Of a stretch of 14,909 nucleotides of DNA, positions 1 to 9,650 are shown piece after piece. Source of the stretch: Planctomycetaceae bacterium (lineage in GTDB: Bacteria > Planctomycetota > Planctomycetia > Planctomycetales > Planctomycetaceae); assembly GCA_015487825.1 (NCBI GenBank), contig WFOZ01000803.1, forward strand, positions 1-14,909. Direction: 5' to 3'. The first letter of the stretch is position 1; every line of letters begins with the position of its first letter. Under the pieces are notes generated by a model. The model saw nothing but the letters and a program-made list of their open reading frames with translations. It did no database searches and was not told the DNA's origin. Made by a program: the position numbers and the translations under genes.

Positions 1-1
1 C

Positions 2-853
2 GGCGAGGAAGTAGTTGCCTCCCGCGAAGAAAAGGAGATTTATGCTGCTTTGGATCTCTCCTGGATTCCGCCGGAAATACGCGAAAACCGTTATGAGTTT
101 ATCGCAGCGGAATCTGATGAGCTGCCTGATTTAATCGAATTGAAACAGATACGTGGCGACTTGCATATGCACACAACCGCCAGCGACGGGCGGGCAACCA
201 TCGAGGAAATGATTGAAGCTGCGATAGAGCGAAATCTGAAATATATCGCGATTACCGATCATTCGAAAAGAGTCACGATGGCCAATGGACTCGATGCGAC
301 TCGTCTGCGAGAGCATTGGGAGAATATCCGCATAATTCGGGAACAGTATTCTGAAATCGATGTACTGTGCGGGATTGAATGCGATATTCTGGAAGATGCA
401 ACTCTCGATCTGGATGATGAAGTTCTTTCAGAAGCTGACTGGGTGATTGCTGTTTTGCATTACGGTTTGAAACAACCGAAAGAACAGATTACCAAACGGT
501 TGATCAATGCGATAAAAAATCCACACGTTCATGCGATTGGACATTTAACCGGTCGCATGATTGGCAAACGCCCCGGTGCGGAAATCGATTTTGATGATGT
601 TTTCAAAGCGGCGGCTGATAAGGGAGTGCTGATGGAGATTAACGCACATCCGTCCCGACTCGACTTGAGTGATATTCACGCGGCCCAGGCGAAACAGCAT
701 GGCATTCCGATCGTGATCAATACCGATGCTCATTCAACAAACGGGCTGGATGTGATGCAGTGGGGCGTCAATCAGGCTCGGCGAGCCGGCTTATCGAAAA
801 AAGAAATTGCCAATACATGCACTGCAAAACAGTTCCGTAAAATGTTGCGATAG
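2..853 (+). CDS. polX: PolX-type DNA polymerase/3'-5' exonuclease, C-terminal part (5' end outside window)
   Basis: The reading frame is open from base 2, so the gene starts upstream. A TTG at 50 is an internal codon, not a start. The visible 283 residues begin with a linker containing the WIPPEIRE motif that joins the polymerase part to the PHP domain in bacterial family-X polymerases. The PHP domain follows with its metal-ligand motifs in order: [42 protein letters not shown] and NTDAHS. In characterised family members such as B. subtilis PolX this domain gives a Mn-dependent 3'-5' exonuclease, while the missing N-terminal half carries the nucleotidyltransferase and HhH domains used in base-excision repair and gap filling. 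All expected His/Asp ligands appear present, so the exonuclease is probably active. A stand-alone PHP phosphatase is the alternative, but the linker argues against it. The gene converges on the eboA-like gene across 84 bases with no convincing terminator. Confidence 0.88.
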   Translation, partial: GEEVVASREEKEIYAALDLSWIPPEIRENRYEFIAAESDELPDLIELKQIRGDLHMHTTASDGRATIEEMIEAAIERNLKYIAITDHSKRVTMANGLDATRLREHWENIRIIREQYSEIDVLCGIECDILEDATLDLDDEVLSEADWVIAVLHYGLKQPKEQITKRLINAIKNPHVHAIGHLTGRMIGKRPGAEIDFDDVFKAAADKGVLMEINAHPSRLDLSDIHAAQAKQHGIPIVINTDAHSTNGLDVMQWGVNQARRAGLSKKEIANTCTAKQFRKMLR

Positions 854-937
854 TCTGCCGATTCTTTTAATAAAGGCAGCACTGGCATGAGCAATCAGGC
901 AACTATTAGAGGCTACTATTTATAAGTGGTATGAAAT

Positions 938-1828
938 TCAGGCCTCTTCCAATGCAAGGTAAACCGATTCCCAGTTCAGCGTTCCGGCTTTGATCTGTTC
1001 ATAATGCTCTGGTAAATTGGCGAGCAGAAGCTCATTCGCTTCCGGCAGCGAACTGCCAGCAAGTGATAATGCAGCCGCCTGTTTTTCCAGTTCATTACCT
1101 TGCTCGACCACTCGCTGTAAATCCTGCAATGCGGTGGCAGTCATTTCGGGACGCACACATCGCCAAAGTTCCGGATGCACCGTTCTACTCGCAGCCCAGC
1201 GTTCGTGTGCATAGTCGCAAAGCATTTGCGAAAGAGCAGGGTTGAGGCGCGTATCCAGTCCAACAACAGGGTGCAATGCTGTCCCGATAAACAGACATTT
1301 GAGTACCATCTGATTCCACATTCCTTCATCAAGCTGCTCGGCTGGATATGGGTTTTTGTGAGCAATGGCCCGGAATACGCTTTGCATATTTGTGCGAATT
1401 CCCTCACCGGCTCTTTCTGTATGTCGCTGCGGATAGGGAAAGACCGGAATTGCCTGATATAGCGCGACCAGTTCGTGGACTTCTCCTGCAGCGAATAATT
1501 TATCCAGAGCCGAGATAAACTGCTCAGGACGATCAGGAGTATATTCCAAAACAAGCAGTGTTCTGGCGGCATCCTGAACTGACCAGTATCCCGGGTGCCA
1601 ATCGGGACGTACGGCATCTGCCTGCCGCAGTTCATCCGATGTCAATTCCAACGCCAGCTTGGGAACCTTCCGGGAAACCAGGCCAAATCCCAGGTACAGC
1701 TCCTGCAAATTTCCCTTGCGAATTGACGAACAACGCTCCTGAAGCCAATTGATTGCGTCCTGTTCCATGCGAACATTCAGCCATTGCCGAAGAAGATTAC
1801 TGATTGCTTCTGTATTTTGTTCGGACAT
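938..1828 (-). CDS. eboA: EboA-family protein
   Basis: A 296-residue soluble, mostly helical protein with no signal peptide or membrane segment. It carries the conserved block I associate with EboA-domain proteins: FGLVSRK at about 48-54, GIRTNMQSVF at 143-152, NPYPAE at 159-164, WNQMVLK at 171-177 and CDYAHERWAA at 204-213. In other bacteria eboA is part of a conserved ebo gene set that includes a TatD-like hydrolase, a UbiA-type prenyltransferase and a sugar-phosphate-isomerase-like protein. That set has been linked to export or cyclisation of secondary metabolites such as the cyanobacterial scytonemin monomer. The biochemical role of EboA itself is not settled. None of the other ebo genes is in this window. 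The gene lies 118 bases downstream of the phosphorylase-like gene on the same strand. The ATG has only a weak GGA upstream, so it may be poorly translated or read from the upstream transcript. Confidence 0.8.
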   Translation of the reverse strand: MSEQNTEAISNLLRQWLNVRMEQDAINWLQERCSSIRKGNLQELYLGFGLVSRKVPKLALELTSDELRQADAVRPDWHPGYWSVQDAARTLLVLEYTPDRPEQFISALDKLFAAGEVHELVALYQAIPVFPYPQRHTERAGEGIRTNMQSVFRAIAHKNPYPAEQLDEGMWNQMVLKCLFIGTALHPVVGLDTRLNPALSQMLCDYAHERWAASRTVHPELWRCVRPEMTATALQDLQRVVEQGNELEKQAAALSLAGSSLPEANELLLANLPEHYEQIKAGTLNWESVYLALEEA

Positions 1829-1882
1829 TTTTTTAATCCATTTACAACGATAACAAATATTTTAGATGTCAGGTACAGGATG

Positions 1883-1902
1883 GTTCAGGCTTACCTCTGA
1901 AC
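1883..1902. other. Small hairpin between phosphorylase-like gene and eboA
   Basis: GTTCAG and CTGAAC form a perfect 6-bp inverted repeat around an 8-base loop, about 45 bases downstream of the phosphorylase-like stop codon on the minus strand. No U-run follows it on that strand, so it is not a convincing intrinsic terminator. It could be an RNA-processing or stability hairpin, or chance. Confidence 0.25.
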
Positions 1903-1946
1903 AACATGCTGAGGGAGTTCCATTCGAGGAATTTTTCACTTCCAGG

Positions 1947-2687
1947 TTATACCATCGAAGCGAGATCATTCTGCTCCAGATATTTCATCATAAAGTCCAT
2001 TGCAATATTAGCTCTGAAAGACATGGCATATAGCGCCAGCAATAATACCGGAGAGCTGACGATGCTCACAAGTACTTTCCGGATATTCGGCTCGCCGGAA
2101 TCCTTCAACAGGTGGATAAAGCGTGAGTCCAGTTCGGTCTGTACATCATCGCTGACAGCTCGAATAACGGAAAATTTTATATCACGCTGCCGGGCTGTTT
2201 CAGCGAGGGAATAAGTTTCCATGTCCACTCCGACCGCTGCTGTTTGTGCATGCCATTTTTCTCTTGAGGCACTTGTTGTAACGGGTTGGTTGGAACTTAA
2301 CAGAATTTCTCCCGAATGATTATTTTGTTCTGTATTAAAAAGTGAGTCGCATGAAATTTCAGGAGCATTATCAGTTGAGAGAATTGTTTGAGGAATGAGC
2401 AGATCTCCGATGCGAAATCGAGTAGAGAGGCTTCCACATAAACCTGCGATAAGAATATGTTTCACTTGAACCTGCTCAAGAGCATCCGTCAGATTTTTTG
2501 CTGCATTTGCCGGGCCTACTCCGCATTGAATCAGGCAGATTTGAAGTTCTCGGGAAGTTCCACATGATCCCGAGATAAACGGGAAGGAAAAATCAGAATG
2601 ACGTTTCGGAGAAAAGAGCAGTTTTTTCAGAAATTTTCGCTCTAATCCCAATGCACAGACAATCGCTAAGTCATACTCCTGATTCAT
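1947..2687 (-). CDS. PNP/UDP-phosphorylase-superfamily protein (nucleosidase-like)
   Basis: A 246-residue protein with the signatures of the MTA/SAH nucleosidase branch of the purine nucleoside phosphorylase fold. It has an N-terminal strand LAIVCAL with an acidic residue two positions later (E16), CGVGPANA at 55-62, AGLCGSL at 81-87, VDMETYSLA at 154-162 (matching the ribose-binding VEMEG-type motif) and an SD pair at 180-181 where the catalytic Asp normally sits. The family cleaves N-glycosidic bonds of nucleosides such as methylthioadenosine or S-adenosylhomocysteine. The canonical glycine after MET is replaced by Tyr. The hydrophobic C-terminal helix (about 206-222) resembles HpnG, the hopanoid-pathway phosphorylase that releases adenine from adenosylhopane. 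HpnG is therefore a possible assignment, but no other hopanoid gene is present. The ATG has no Shine-Dalgarno and sits in an ATGA overlap with a short upstream ORF, which may drive its translation. Confidence 0.75.
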   Translation of the reverse strand: MNQEYDLAIVCALGLERKFLKKLLFSPKRHSDFSFPFISGSCGTSRELQICLIQCGVGPANAAKNLTDALEQVQVKHILIAGLCGSLSTRFRIGDLLIPQTILSTDNAPEISCDSLFNTEQNNHSGEILLSSNQPVTTSASREKWHAQTAAVGVDMETYSLAETARQRDIKFSVIRAVSDDVQTELDSRFIHLLKDSGEPNIRKVLVSIVSSPVLLLALYAMSFRANIAMDFMMKYLEQNDLASMV

Positions 2688-2764
2688 AAAAATGAGTTCT
2701 GTTTGATTGCCTGGAAAATGCTGCCGGTATTAGAATAAACTCGCTGTTCCACATTGCCGGACAT
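2684..2764 (-). CDS. Possible 26-residue leader ORF, coupled to the phosphorylase-like gene
   Basis: On the minus strand an AAGGAG sequence (2779-2774) lies 9 bases before an ATG at 2764. The frame runs 26 codons, starting MSGNVEQRVY and ending AIKQNSFL, then stops with TGA at 2686-2684. That TGA overlaps the ATG of the phosphorylase-like gene as ATGA, the usual geometry of translational coupling. The downstream gene has no Shine-Dalgarno of its own, so reinitiation after this ORF would explain how it is translated. The peptide has no hydrophobic segment, no Cys pair and no run of one amino acid, so there is no sign of a classical attenuation peptide. I recognise no family. A chance ORF remains possible because the frame is short. 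Confidence 0.42.
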   Translation of the reverse strand: MSGNVEQRVYSNTGSIFQAIKQNSFL

Positions 2765-2814
2765 TGATGCATTCTCCTTCAGGTCCGCAGCTTCTCAGGG
2801 CAGCCGGACGGATT

Positions 2815-3048
2815 TCAATAGATATCCTCTTCTTCATTACTCTGTGTGAAAAGGTCGTCTTCTAAAATCTCCTGCAGTATATCAGGCCGCTGGGCGAGGT
2901 CTTCGACAATCGCATACTTTCCGTCAGACCAGCGAAACAGATCGACATTTTTACAACGGGAACTGCAAAACGGGAACACGCCTGAGTCCTGTGTCATTTG
3001 AGGGGGCAAAGGCTTATCGCAAATAGGACAGGTTAACGGCTTGATCAT
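2815..3048 (-). CDS. yacG: DNA gyrase inhibitor YacG (zinc-ribbon protein)
   Basis: A 77-residue protein with the YacG pattern: CPIC at 7-10, then CSSRC at 28-32, giving a four-Cys zinc site, followed directly by the family motif VDLFRWSDGKYAI and an acidic C-terminal tail. E. coli YacG binds the GyrB C-terminal domain and blocks DNA binding by gyrase; that role is known for the family and inferred here. The frame is open upstream to 3261, but the extra 71 codons overlap the FmdB gene in another frame and are Lys/Gln-rich without homology. The start at 3048 matches the family length and lies 22 bases after the FmdB stop. A modest AGG is present upstream. Together with FmdB and grpE it forms a tightly spaced minus-strand run. 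Confidence 0.92.
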   Translation of the reverse strand: MIKPLTCPICDKPLPPQMTQDSGVFPFCSSRCKNVDLFRWSDGKYAIVEDLAQRPDILQEILEDDLFTQSNEEEDIY

Positions 3049-3070
3049 GATTGTTTGACCTGAGAAGGTA

Positions 3071-3391
3071 TTAATCTTTGCTTTTGTTGGTTGAAGCTGT
3101 TTTTGATTCGCTTTTTGTTTCGCTCTTTTTGCTTTTGGAATCTGACTTGGAAGAACTGGCTTCTTTTTCCGCTTTTTGGGCAGCGTCTGATCCTTTTTTG
3201 TAGGAAGCTGAGCGGTAATCTGTCTGATAGAAACCAGAACCGTTGAAGATGACGCCTGCACCGGTTCCGATCTGGCGTTTCGCTTTCAGTTTTCCGCATT
3301 CCGGGCATTTGCGCACCGGCTTGGCTTTAATCGATTGGAAAAGTTCCCATTCTGCATCGCAGTTGGAACAGATGTAATCATAAGTTGGCAT
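3071..3391 (-). CDS. FmdB-family zinc-ribbon protein
   Basis: A 106-residue protein starting MPTYDYICSNC, the hallmark of the FmdB/CxxC_CxxC_SSSS family. Two Cys pairs (C8/C11 and C29/C32) form the zinc ribbon, followed by the GAGVIFNGSGFYQTDYR block at about 44-60 that is also typical of the family. From about residue 65 onward the tail is a low-complexity Lys/Ser/Glu run with no predicted fold. The original FmdB was described as a putative regulator of formamidase in Methylophilus, but most members have no known role. A good GAGGT lies upstream of the ATG. The gap to grpE is 16 bases and to yacG 22 bases, so co-transcription is very likely. The basic tail could bind nucleic acid, which is inference only. 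Confidence 0.88.
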   Translation of the reverse strand: MPTYDYICSNCDAEWELFQSIKAKPVRKCPECGKLKAKRQIGTGAGVIFNGSGFYQTDYRSASYKKGSDAAQKAEKEASSSKSDSKSKKSETKSESKTASTNKSKD

Positions 3392-3407
3392 TTTACGACC
3401 TCTATTT

Positions 3408-3980
3408 CTATTGTTCGGGATTATTCTGAGGGCCGGTTGAAACGATCACTTTAGCCGGGCGGACAACGCGGTCGTTCATCTGGTAACCGGTTTCCAATTC
3501 CTGTGCGACGTGCATTGCCGGGATTTCCTCAGAGGGAATTTGCTGGACCGCTTCGTGTAAATTCGGATCGAATGCTTCCCCCTCGGCCGGGATCTGCGCA
3601 ACATTTTTGGAGGCGAGGATATACACAAACTGCTGGATAACCATCTCAACTCCTTTTTTTACATCGTCCACAGAGGCAGTCTGCCCGGAGACTCCCACAG
3701 CCCGCTTCAAATTGTCAATTACCGGCAGCAAATCTCTGACAAGATTCAACCCTTCATATTTTCGAAACTGAGCATTTTCATTTTGAGTTCTCCTGCGATA
3801 ATTGACCAATTCAGCCTGAGTGCGAGTCAGACGGTCTTCCAGTTCCTCTTTCTCTTTCTGCAGGCTTTCCAGGGGAGACACAATCTCGACATCCTCCGGG
3901 GTTTCTGCTCCGTCTGAATTTACTGTATCTTCAGAGTCGTTCTCTGGTTCGAATGGTTCGCTCATGTCCTGCTCTGTCAT
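3408..3980 (-). CDS. grpE: GrpE, nucleotide exchange factor of DnaK
   Basis: A 190-residue protein with the usual GrpE layout: an acidic disordered N-terminus (about 1-35), a long coiled-coil (about 36-75, including RTQAELVNYRRRTQNE), the conserved RDLLPVIDNLKRA segment, and a C-terminal beta domain with FDPNLHEAV and the closing signature YQMNDRVVRPAKVIVS. GrpE dimers release ADP from DnaK and act as a thermosensor in several bacteria. The ATG at 3980 is preceded by a clear GAAGGTGG, which favours it over the second Met at codon 6. It follows dnaJ by 48 bases on the same strand, so dnaJ-grpE is probably one transcript. This order is the reverse of the common grpE-dnaK-dnaJ arrangement, and dnaK is absent from the window. 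Confidence 0.95.
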   Translation of the reverse strand: MTEQDMSEPFEPENDSEDTVNSDGAETPEDVEIVSPLESLQKEKEELEDRLTRTQAELVNYRRRTQNENAQFRKYEGLNLVRDLLPVIDNLKRAVGVSGQTASVDDVKKGVEMVIQQFVYILASKNVAQIPAEGEAFDPNLHEAVQQIPSEEIPAMHVAQELETGYQMNDRVVRPAKVIVSTGPQNNPEQ

Positions 3981-4028
3981 CTTCCACCTTCTCGATATTT
4001 ATTCCAACTGATTGTTGAGTGTTGAGTG

Positions 4029-5174
4029 TTAATCTTCTTCCTTCGAACTTTCGTCGCTGTCCCAGTGAATGAATTCTTTGACGTGTCCCCAGAACGATTT
4101 TCGTTTGACTCCAACATTCACATGGTCATGCTCGGCTAATTCTCGCAGCAGGCGTTCCTGTTCGTCGTTCAATTTTTTCGGAACCTCGACATGTAACTCA
4201 ACATGCAAATCACCTGTGCGATGTGTATGCGGGTCGGTTATTCCAAGCCCTGCCAGTCGTATGGTATCGTGAGGTTGTGTTCCTGCAGGGATTGAGAGTT
4301 TCTTTTTACCTCCCAATACAGGGATCTCTATTTCTGCACCAAGTGCAGCTTGTGAAAAAGTAATCGGTACCCTGCAAATTAAATGAGAGCCTTCGCGTTG
4401 AAACAACGGATGGTCTTTAACAATGATCTGCACATACAAATCTCCCCGGGGGCCTCCCCCTTTTCCGGGGTTACCCTGTCCTCTTAAAACAATTTGTGTT
4501 CCGTTGTCTACGCCCGGCGGAATATCGGGAGTCAGTTCCGTTTCTTCCTTTTCAAACCCTGCTCCCCAGCACGTATTACATTTATCTGCAATGACTGTCC
4601 CTTCGCCCCCGCAGTTGGGACAAGTGGTCTGCATGCGGAAAAAACCCTGGCTCTGTACGACCTGTCCGGCCCCCTGGCAATATTCGCAGGTTTCGGGTGA
4701 AGAGCCCGGTTTGGCACCCGATCCGTCGCAAGTGCTGCAAAGTTTATTTCGTTTAATCTTGATTGTTTTTTGGCAACCGAATGCCGCTTCGAGTAGATCA
4801 ATTTCGAGTGACGTCTGTAAATGATCTCCCCGAGCCGGCCCTCGCGAACGACCGCCACGGCGTCCTCCTCCAAAACCGAAGATATCACCGAAAGCTTCAA
4901 AAATATCACTTACATCATGAAACTGGCTGTTGCCTCCTCCTGCTCCCAGACCGGCATGTCCGTAGCGATCATACTTGGCTTTCTTTTCCGGGTTGCTCAA
5001 CACATCGTACGCTTCAGAAGCCTCTTTGAAGCGATTCACCGCCTCTTCATCTCCGGGATTTCGATCCGGATGATTCTCGATGGCGATCTTTCGGTAGACC
5101 TTTTTGATCTCGGTGACCGATGCTTCGCGAGTAACACCAAGCACTTCGTAATAATCCCGTTTCTCTACCATCAT
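4029..5174 (-). CDS. dnaJ: DnaJ (Hsp40) co-chaperone
   Basis: A full-length type I DnaJ. It has a J domain with HPD at 35-37, a Gly/Phe-rich linker at about 74-105, four CxxCxGxG zinc motifs (C146/C149, C163/C166, C185/C188, C199/C202), then the two substrate-binding beta domains and a short acidic tail. It stimulates the ATPase of DnaK and delivers unfolded substrate. Two ATG codons stand in tandem at 5174 and 5171. The only Shine-Dalgarno-like AGGA is almost adjacent to the first, so the second (5171, 380 residues) is the more likely start. The gene is separated from groEL1 by 273 bases containing a strong terminator for groEL1, a TATAAT box and a 27-bp palindrome. It therefore probably has its own promoter. 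Confidence 0.96.
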   Translation of the reverse strand: MMVEKRDYYEVLGVTREASVTEIKKVYRKIAIENHPDRNPGDEEAVNRFKEASEAYDVLSNPEKKAKYDRYGHAGLGAGGGNSQFHDVSDIFEAFGDIFGFGGGRRGGRSRGPARGDHLQTSLEIDLLEAAFGCQKTIKIKRNKLCSTCDGSGAKPGSSPETCEYCQGAGQVVQSQGFFRMQTTCPNCGGEGTVIADKCNTCWGAGFEKEETELTPDIPPGVDNGTQIVLRGQGNPGKGGGPRGDLYVQIIVKDHPLFQREGSHLICRVPITFSQAALGAEIEIPVLGGKKKLSIPAGTQPHDTIRLAGLGITDPHTHRTGDLHVELHVEVPKKLNDEQERLLRELAEHDHVNVGVKRKSFWGHVKEFIHWDSDESSKEED

Positions 5175-5256
5175 ATCCTACAGTTTCAAATTGAGTTCTA
5201 CCAGAATTTTATTTTCAGGCCTCGACCTGGAATTAAAACAAAGCTGCTTAAGCCGG

Positions 5257-5262
5257 ATTATA
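5257..5262 (-). promoter_or_regulatory. Candidate -10 box for dnaJ-grpE
   Basis: The minus strand reads a perfect TATAAT here, about 80 bases upstream of the dnaJ start. At 17-base spacing the -35 position (5285-5280) reads CAAACA, a poor match to TTGACA. A good -10 with a weak -35 fits a promoter needing an activator or an alternative sigma factor. The palindrome at 5290-5316 lies just upstream of that -35 position. Confidence 0.35.
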
Positions 5263-5289
5263 CATCCTCAGCTGCCGGGTGTTTGCCCA

Positions 5290-5316
5290 CGGTTCCTTTC
5301 AATGTCGCAGGAACCG
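5290..5316. promoter_or_regulatory. 27-bp operator-like palindrome upstream of dnaJ
   Basis: CGGTTCCT and AGGAACCG form perfect 8-bp arms around an 11-base spacer. The total length of 27 bp equals that of the CIRCE operator (9-9-9), but the arm sequence is unrelated to TTAGCACTC/GAGTGCTAA. It lies roughly 40 to 66 bases before the transcription start expected from the TATAAT at 5257-5262. No U-run follows on either strand, so it is not a terminator. A binding site for an unidentified heat-shock or stress regulator is an inference. Confidence 0.4.
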
Positions 5317-5356
5317 GACGCCGTCGTTAAGGTCTGCTTTAGTGAATAACTACTAC

Positions 5357-5392
5357 AAAAAAAGGGCCATCGTATTCTGCGATGACCCTTTT
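5357..5392 (-). terminator. Intrinsic terminator of groEL1
   Basis: Read on the minus strand, AAAAGGGTCATCG pairs with CGATGGCCCTTTT (13 bp with one G-U pair) around a 7-base loop, and the 3' arm runs into seven consecutive U. It begins 55 bases after the groEL1 stop. This is a strong Rho-independent terminator that separates the groE genes from dnaJ. On the plus strand the hairpin is also followed by TTTT, but no plus-strand gene precedes it. Confidence 0.88.
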
Positions 5393-5447
5393 GATTACAA
5401 TTCTTCTCATGCAAGAATCATCTTGACGATTCTAAGACAGAGCATGA

Positions 5448-7061
<1,614 letters not shown>

Positions 7062-7089
7062 GATTCGTGTCTCCTCTATTTATGCTTCG

Positions 7090-7116
7090 CCGAAAACTGA
7101 TTTCAATGGTTTCCGG
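7090..7116 (-). other. Leader hairpin ahead of the groEL1 ribosome-binding site
   Basis: On the minus strand CCGGAAAC pairs with GTTTTCGG (8 bp, one G-U) around an 11-base loop. It ends 13 bases before the GAGGAG of groEL1. It does not cover the ribosome site, so an RNA-thermometer role is not evident. A stability element or chance are both possible. Confidence 0.3.
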
Positions 7117-7182
7117 CTGGGTATCGACTTTGCAGTCTTATGATTTTTAAGGTTCGCTGTTGTGATAATCGGGTGTTAAACA

Positions 7183-7216
7183 AGAGTGTGCATTACCTCG
7201 CAGCAACGCACACTCT
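7183..7216 (-). terminator. Strong 14-bp hairpin just after groES (terminator or processing element)
   Basis: On the minus strand AGAGTGTGCGTTGC pairs with GTAATGCACACTCT through 14 consecutive pairs (two G-U) around the 6-base loop TGCGAG. It begins 8 bases after the groES stop. The sequence that follows is TGTTTAAC, only a partial U-run, so it may be a leaky terminator or an RNA-processing/stability hairpin that lowers groEL1 expression relative to groEL2-groES. It is not CIRCE: the arms are in the opposite order (GAGTGTGC first) and spaced differently. Confidence 0.55.
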
Positions 7217-7224
7217 GAATTGGC

Positions 7225-7512
7225 TTAGACAACCTTGGCCAGGATGTCACTCTCCCGCAGGATTTTGTACTCGTTGCCATCTACTTCAATATCGCTTCCG
7301 CCATATTTGCCGTACAGAACTTCGTCACCGACTTCAACAGCAACCGCACATCGTTCGCCGCTTTCGAGCAAGCGCCCGGGACCAACGGCGATGACTGTGC
7401 CACGCTGTGGTTTTTCCTTGGCTGCATCAGGAAGGACAATACCACCTGCAGTTACTTCTTCTGCTTCCATAGGCTCAATAACAACGCGATCGTCAAGAGG
7501 ATTCAACTTCAT
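7225..7512 (-). CDS. groES: GroES (Hsp10) co-chaperonin
   Basis: A 95-residue Hsp10 of standard length. It begins [19 protein letters not shown], has the mobile loop with the GGIVLP motif at about 23-28 that docks on the GroEL apical domain, then [11 protein letters not shown] and the closing [13 protein letters not shown]. It caps the GroEL folding chamber in the ATP state. An AGGAG precedes the ATG by about 11 bases. It is the only groES in the window and lies between two groEL genes, so both chaperonins may use it. The gap from groEL2 is 142 bases and holds two GC-rich inverted repeats, and a strong hairpin follows the stop codon. These suggest post-transcriptional tuning of the three-gene unit. 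Confidence 0.97.
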   Translation of the reverse strand: MKLNPLDDRVVIEPMEAEEVTAGGIVLPDAAKEKPQRGTVIAVGPGRLLESGERCAVAVEVGDEVLYGKYGGSDIEVDGNEYKILRESDILAKVV

Positions 7513-7565
7513 CGTAACTTAACTCCTATTATCAATATCTTCTAATTCAGACTTGAGTATGTAAG

Positions 7566-7596
7566 CCCCGCAACAAACAAAATATGATTCGCGGGG
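7566..7596. other. GC-rich inverted repeat between groEL2 and groES
   Basis: CCCCGC and GCGGGG form 6-bp arms around a 19-base A/T-rich loop, about 55 bases before the groES start on the minus strand. No U-run follows. It could be an mRNA structure or a regulator site in the groEL2-groES spacer. Confidence 0.3.
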
Positions 7597-7629
7597 AATC
7601 TAACAGATTTATCTTTGAGAGAACCGCAC

Positions 7630-7648
7630 CTGCTGCTCTGTGCAGCAG
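7630..7648 (-). other. Hairpin directly after groEL2
   Basis: CTGCTGC and GCAGCAG form a perfect 7-bp stem with a 5-base loop, starting 6 bases after the groEL2 stop. On the minus strand it is followed by GTGCGGTTCT, not a U-run, so read-through into groES is expected. A 3'-end stabilising or processing hairpin is plausible. Confidence 0.38.
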
Positions 7649-7654
7649 CGGGAA

Positions 7655-9376
<1,722 letters not shown>

Positions 9377-9611
9377 TCACAATTTCAGAGATCCAAAAAT
9401 CTATAGATATACAATGTTCACTACATCAGGGCCGATCCGTCAAACAGACAGTTACCCGGCAATCCCGGCATGCAGGAATGACATATGCCTCCACTGGTAA
9501 GGCGAGTACAGCAACTCACATGCCAATACGGCGAAACAGGTTTTTCTAAAGAAACAGGTACAAATTCGGGAGTTGTTAACGTAATACGCCTGGTTGACAA
9601 AACAGGAAATC

Positions 9612-9624
9612 TGCCAATTTGGCA
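9612..9624. promoter_or_regulatory. Palindrome TGCCAATTTGGCA
   Basis: A perfect 6-1-6 inverted repeat in the groEL2 upstream region. A TTGACA hexamer (9594-9599, plus) lies 12 bases to its left, but no -10 box follows at a normal distance. It is the right size for a dimeric repressor half-site pair. No regulator can be named. Confidence 0.3.
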
Positions 9625-9650
9625 CACGGTATCGAAAGGGAACTTCAGTA

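Noticed and set aside
854..937. Possible bidirectional terminator between polX and eboA
   Set aside because: Only a 5-bp CTGCC/GGCAG pair with a 15-base loop is present, with no U-run on either strand.
2763..2812. GTCCG/CGGAC inverted repeat after yacG as a terminator
   Set aside because: The arms pair over only five bases without a U-run. The region instead carries the ribosome site of the short ORF.
3049..3261. In-frame upstream extension of yacG giving a 148-residue Lys/Gln-rich protein
   Set aside because: The extension lies wholly inside the FmdB gene in another frame and reflects its low-complexity Lys/Ser tail. The family-length start at 3048 follows the FmdB stop and begins with the YacG motif.
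7183..7216. Possible CIRCE element between groES and groEL1
   Set aside because: CIRCE reads GCACTC, nine bases, then GAGTGC. Here the arms come in the opposite order (GAGTGTGC first) and form a 14-bp RNA stem with a 6-base loop, so it is a transcript hairpin.
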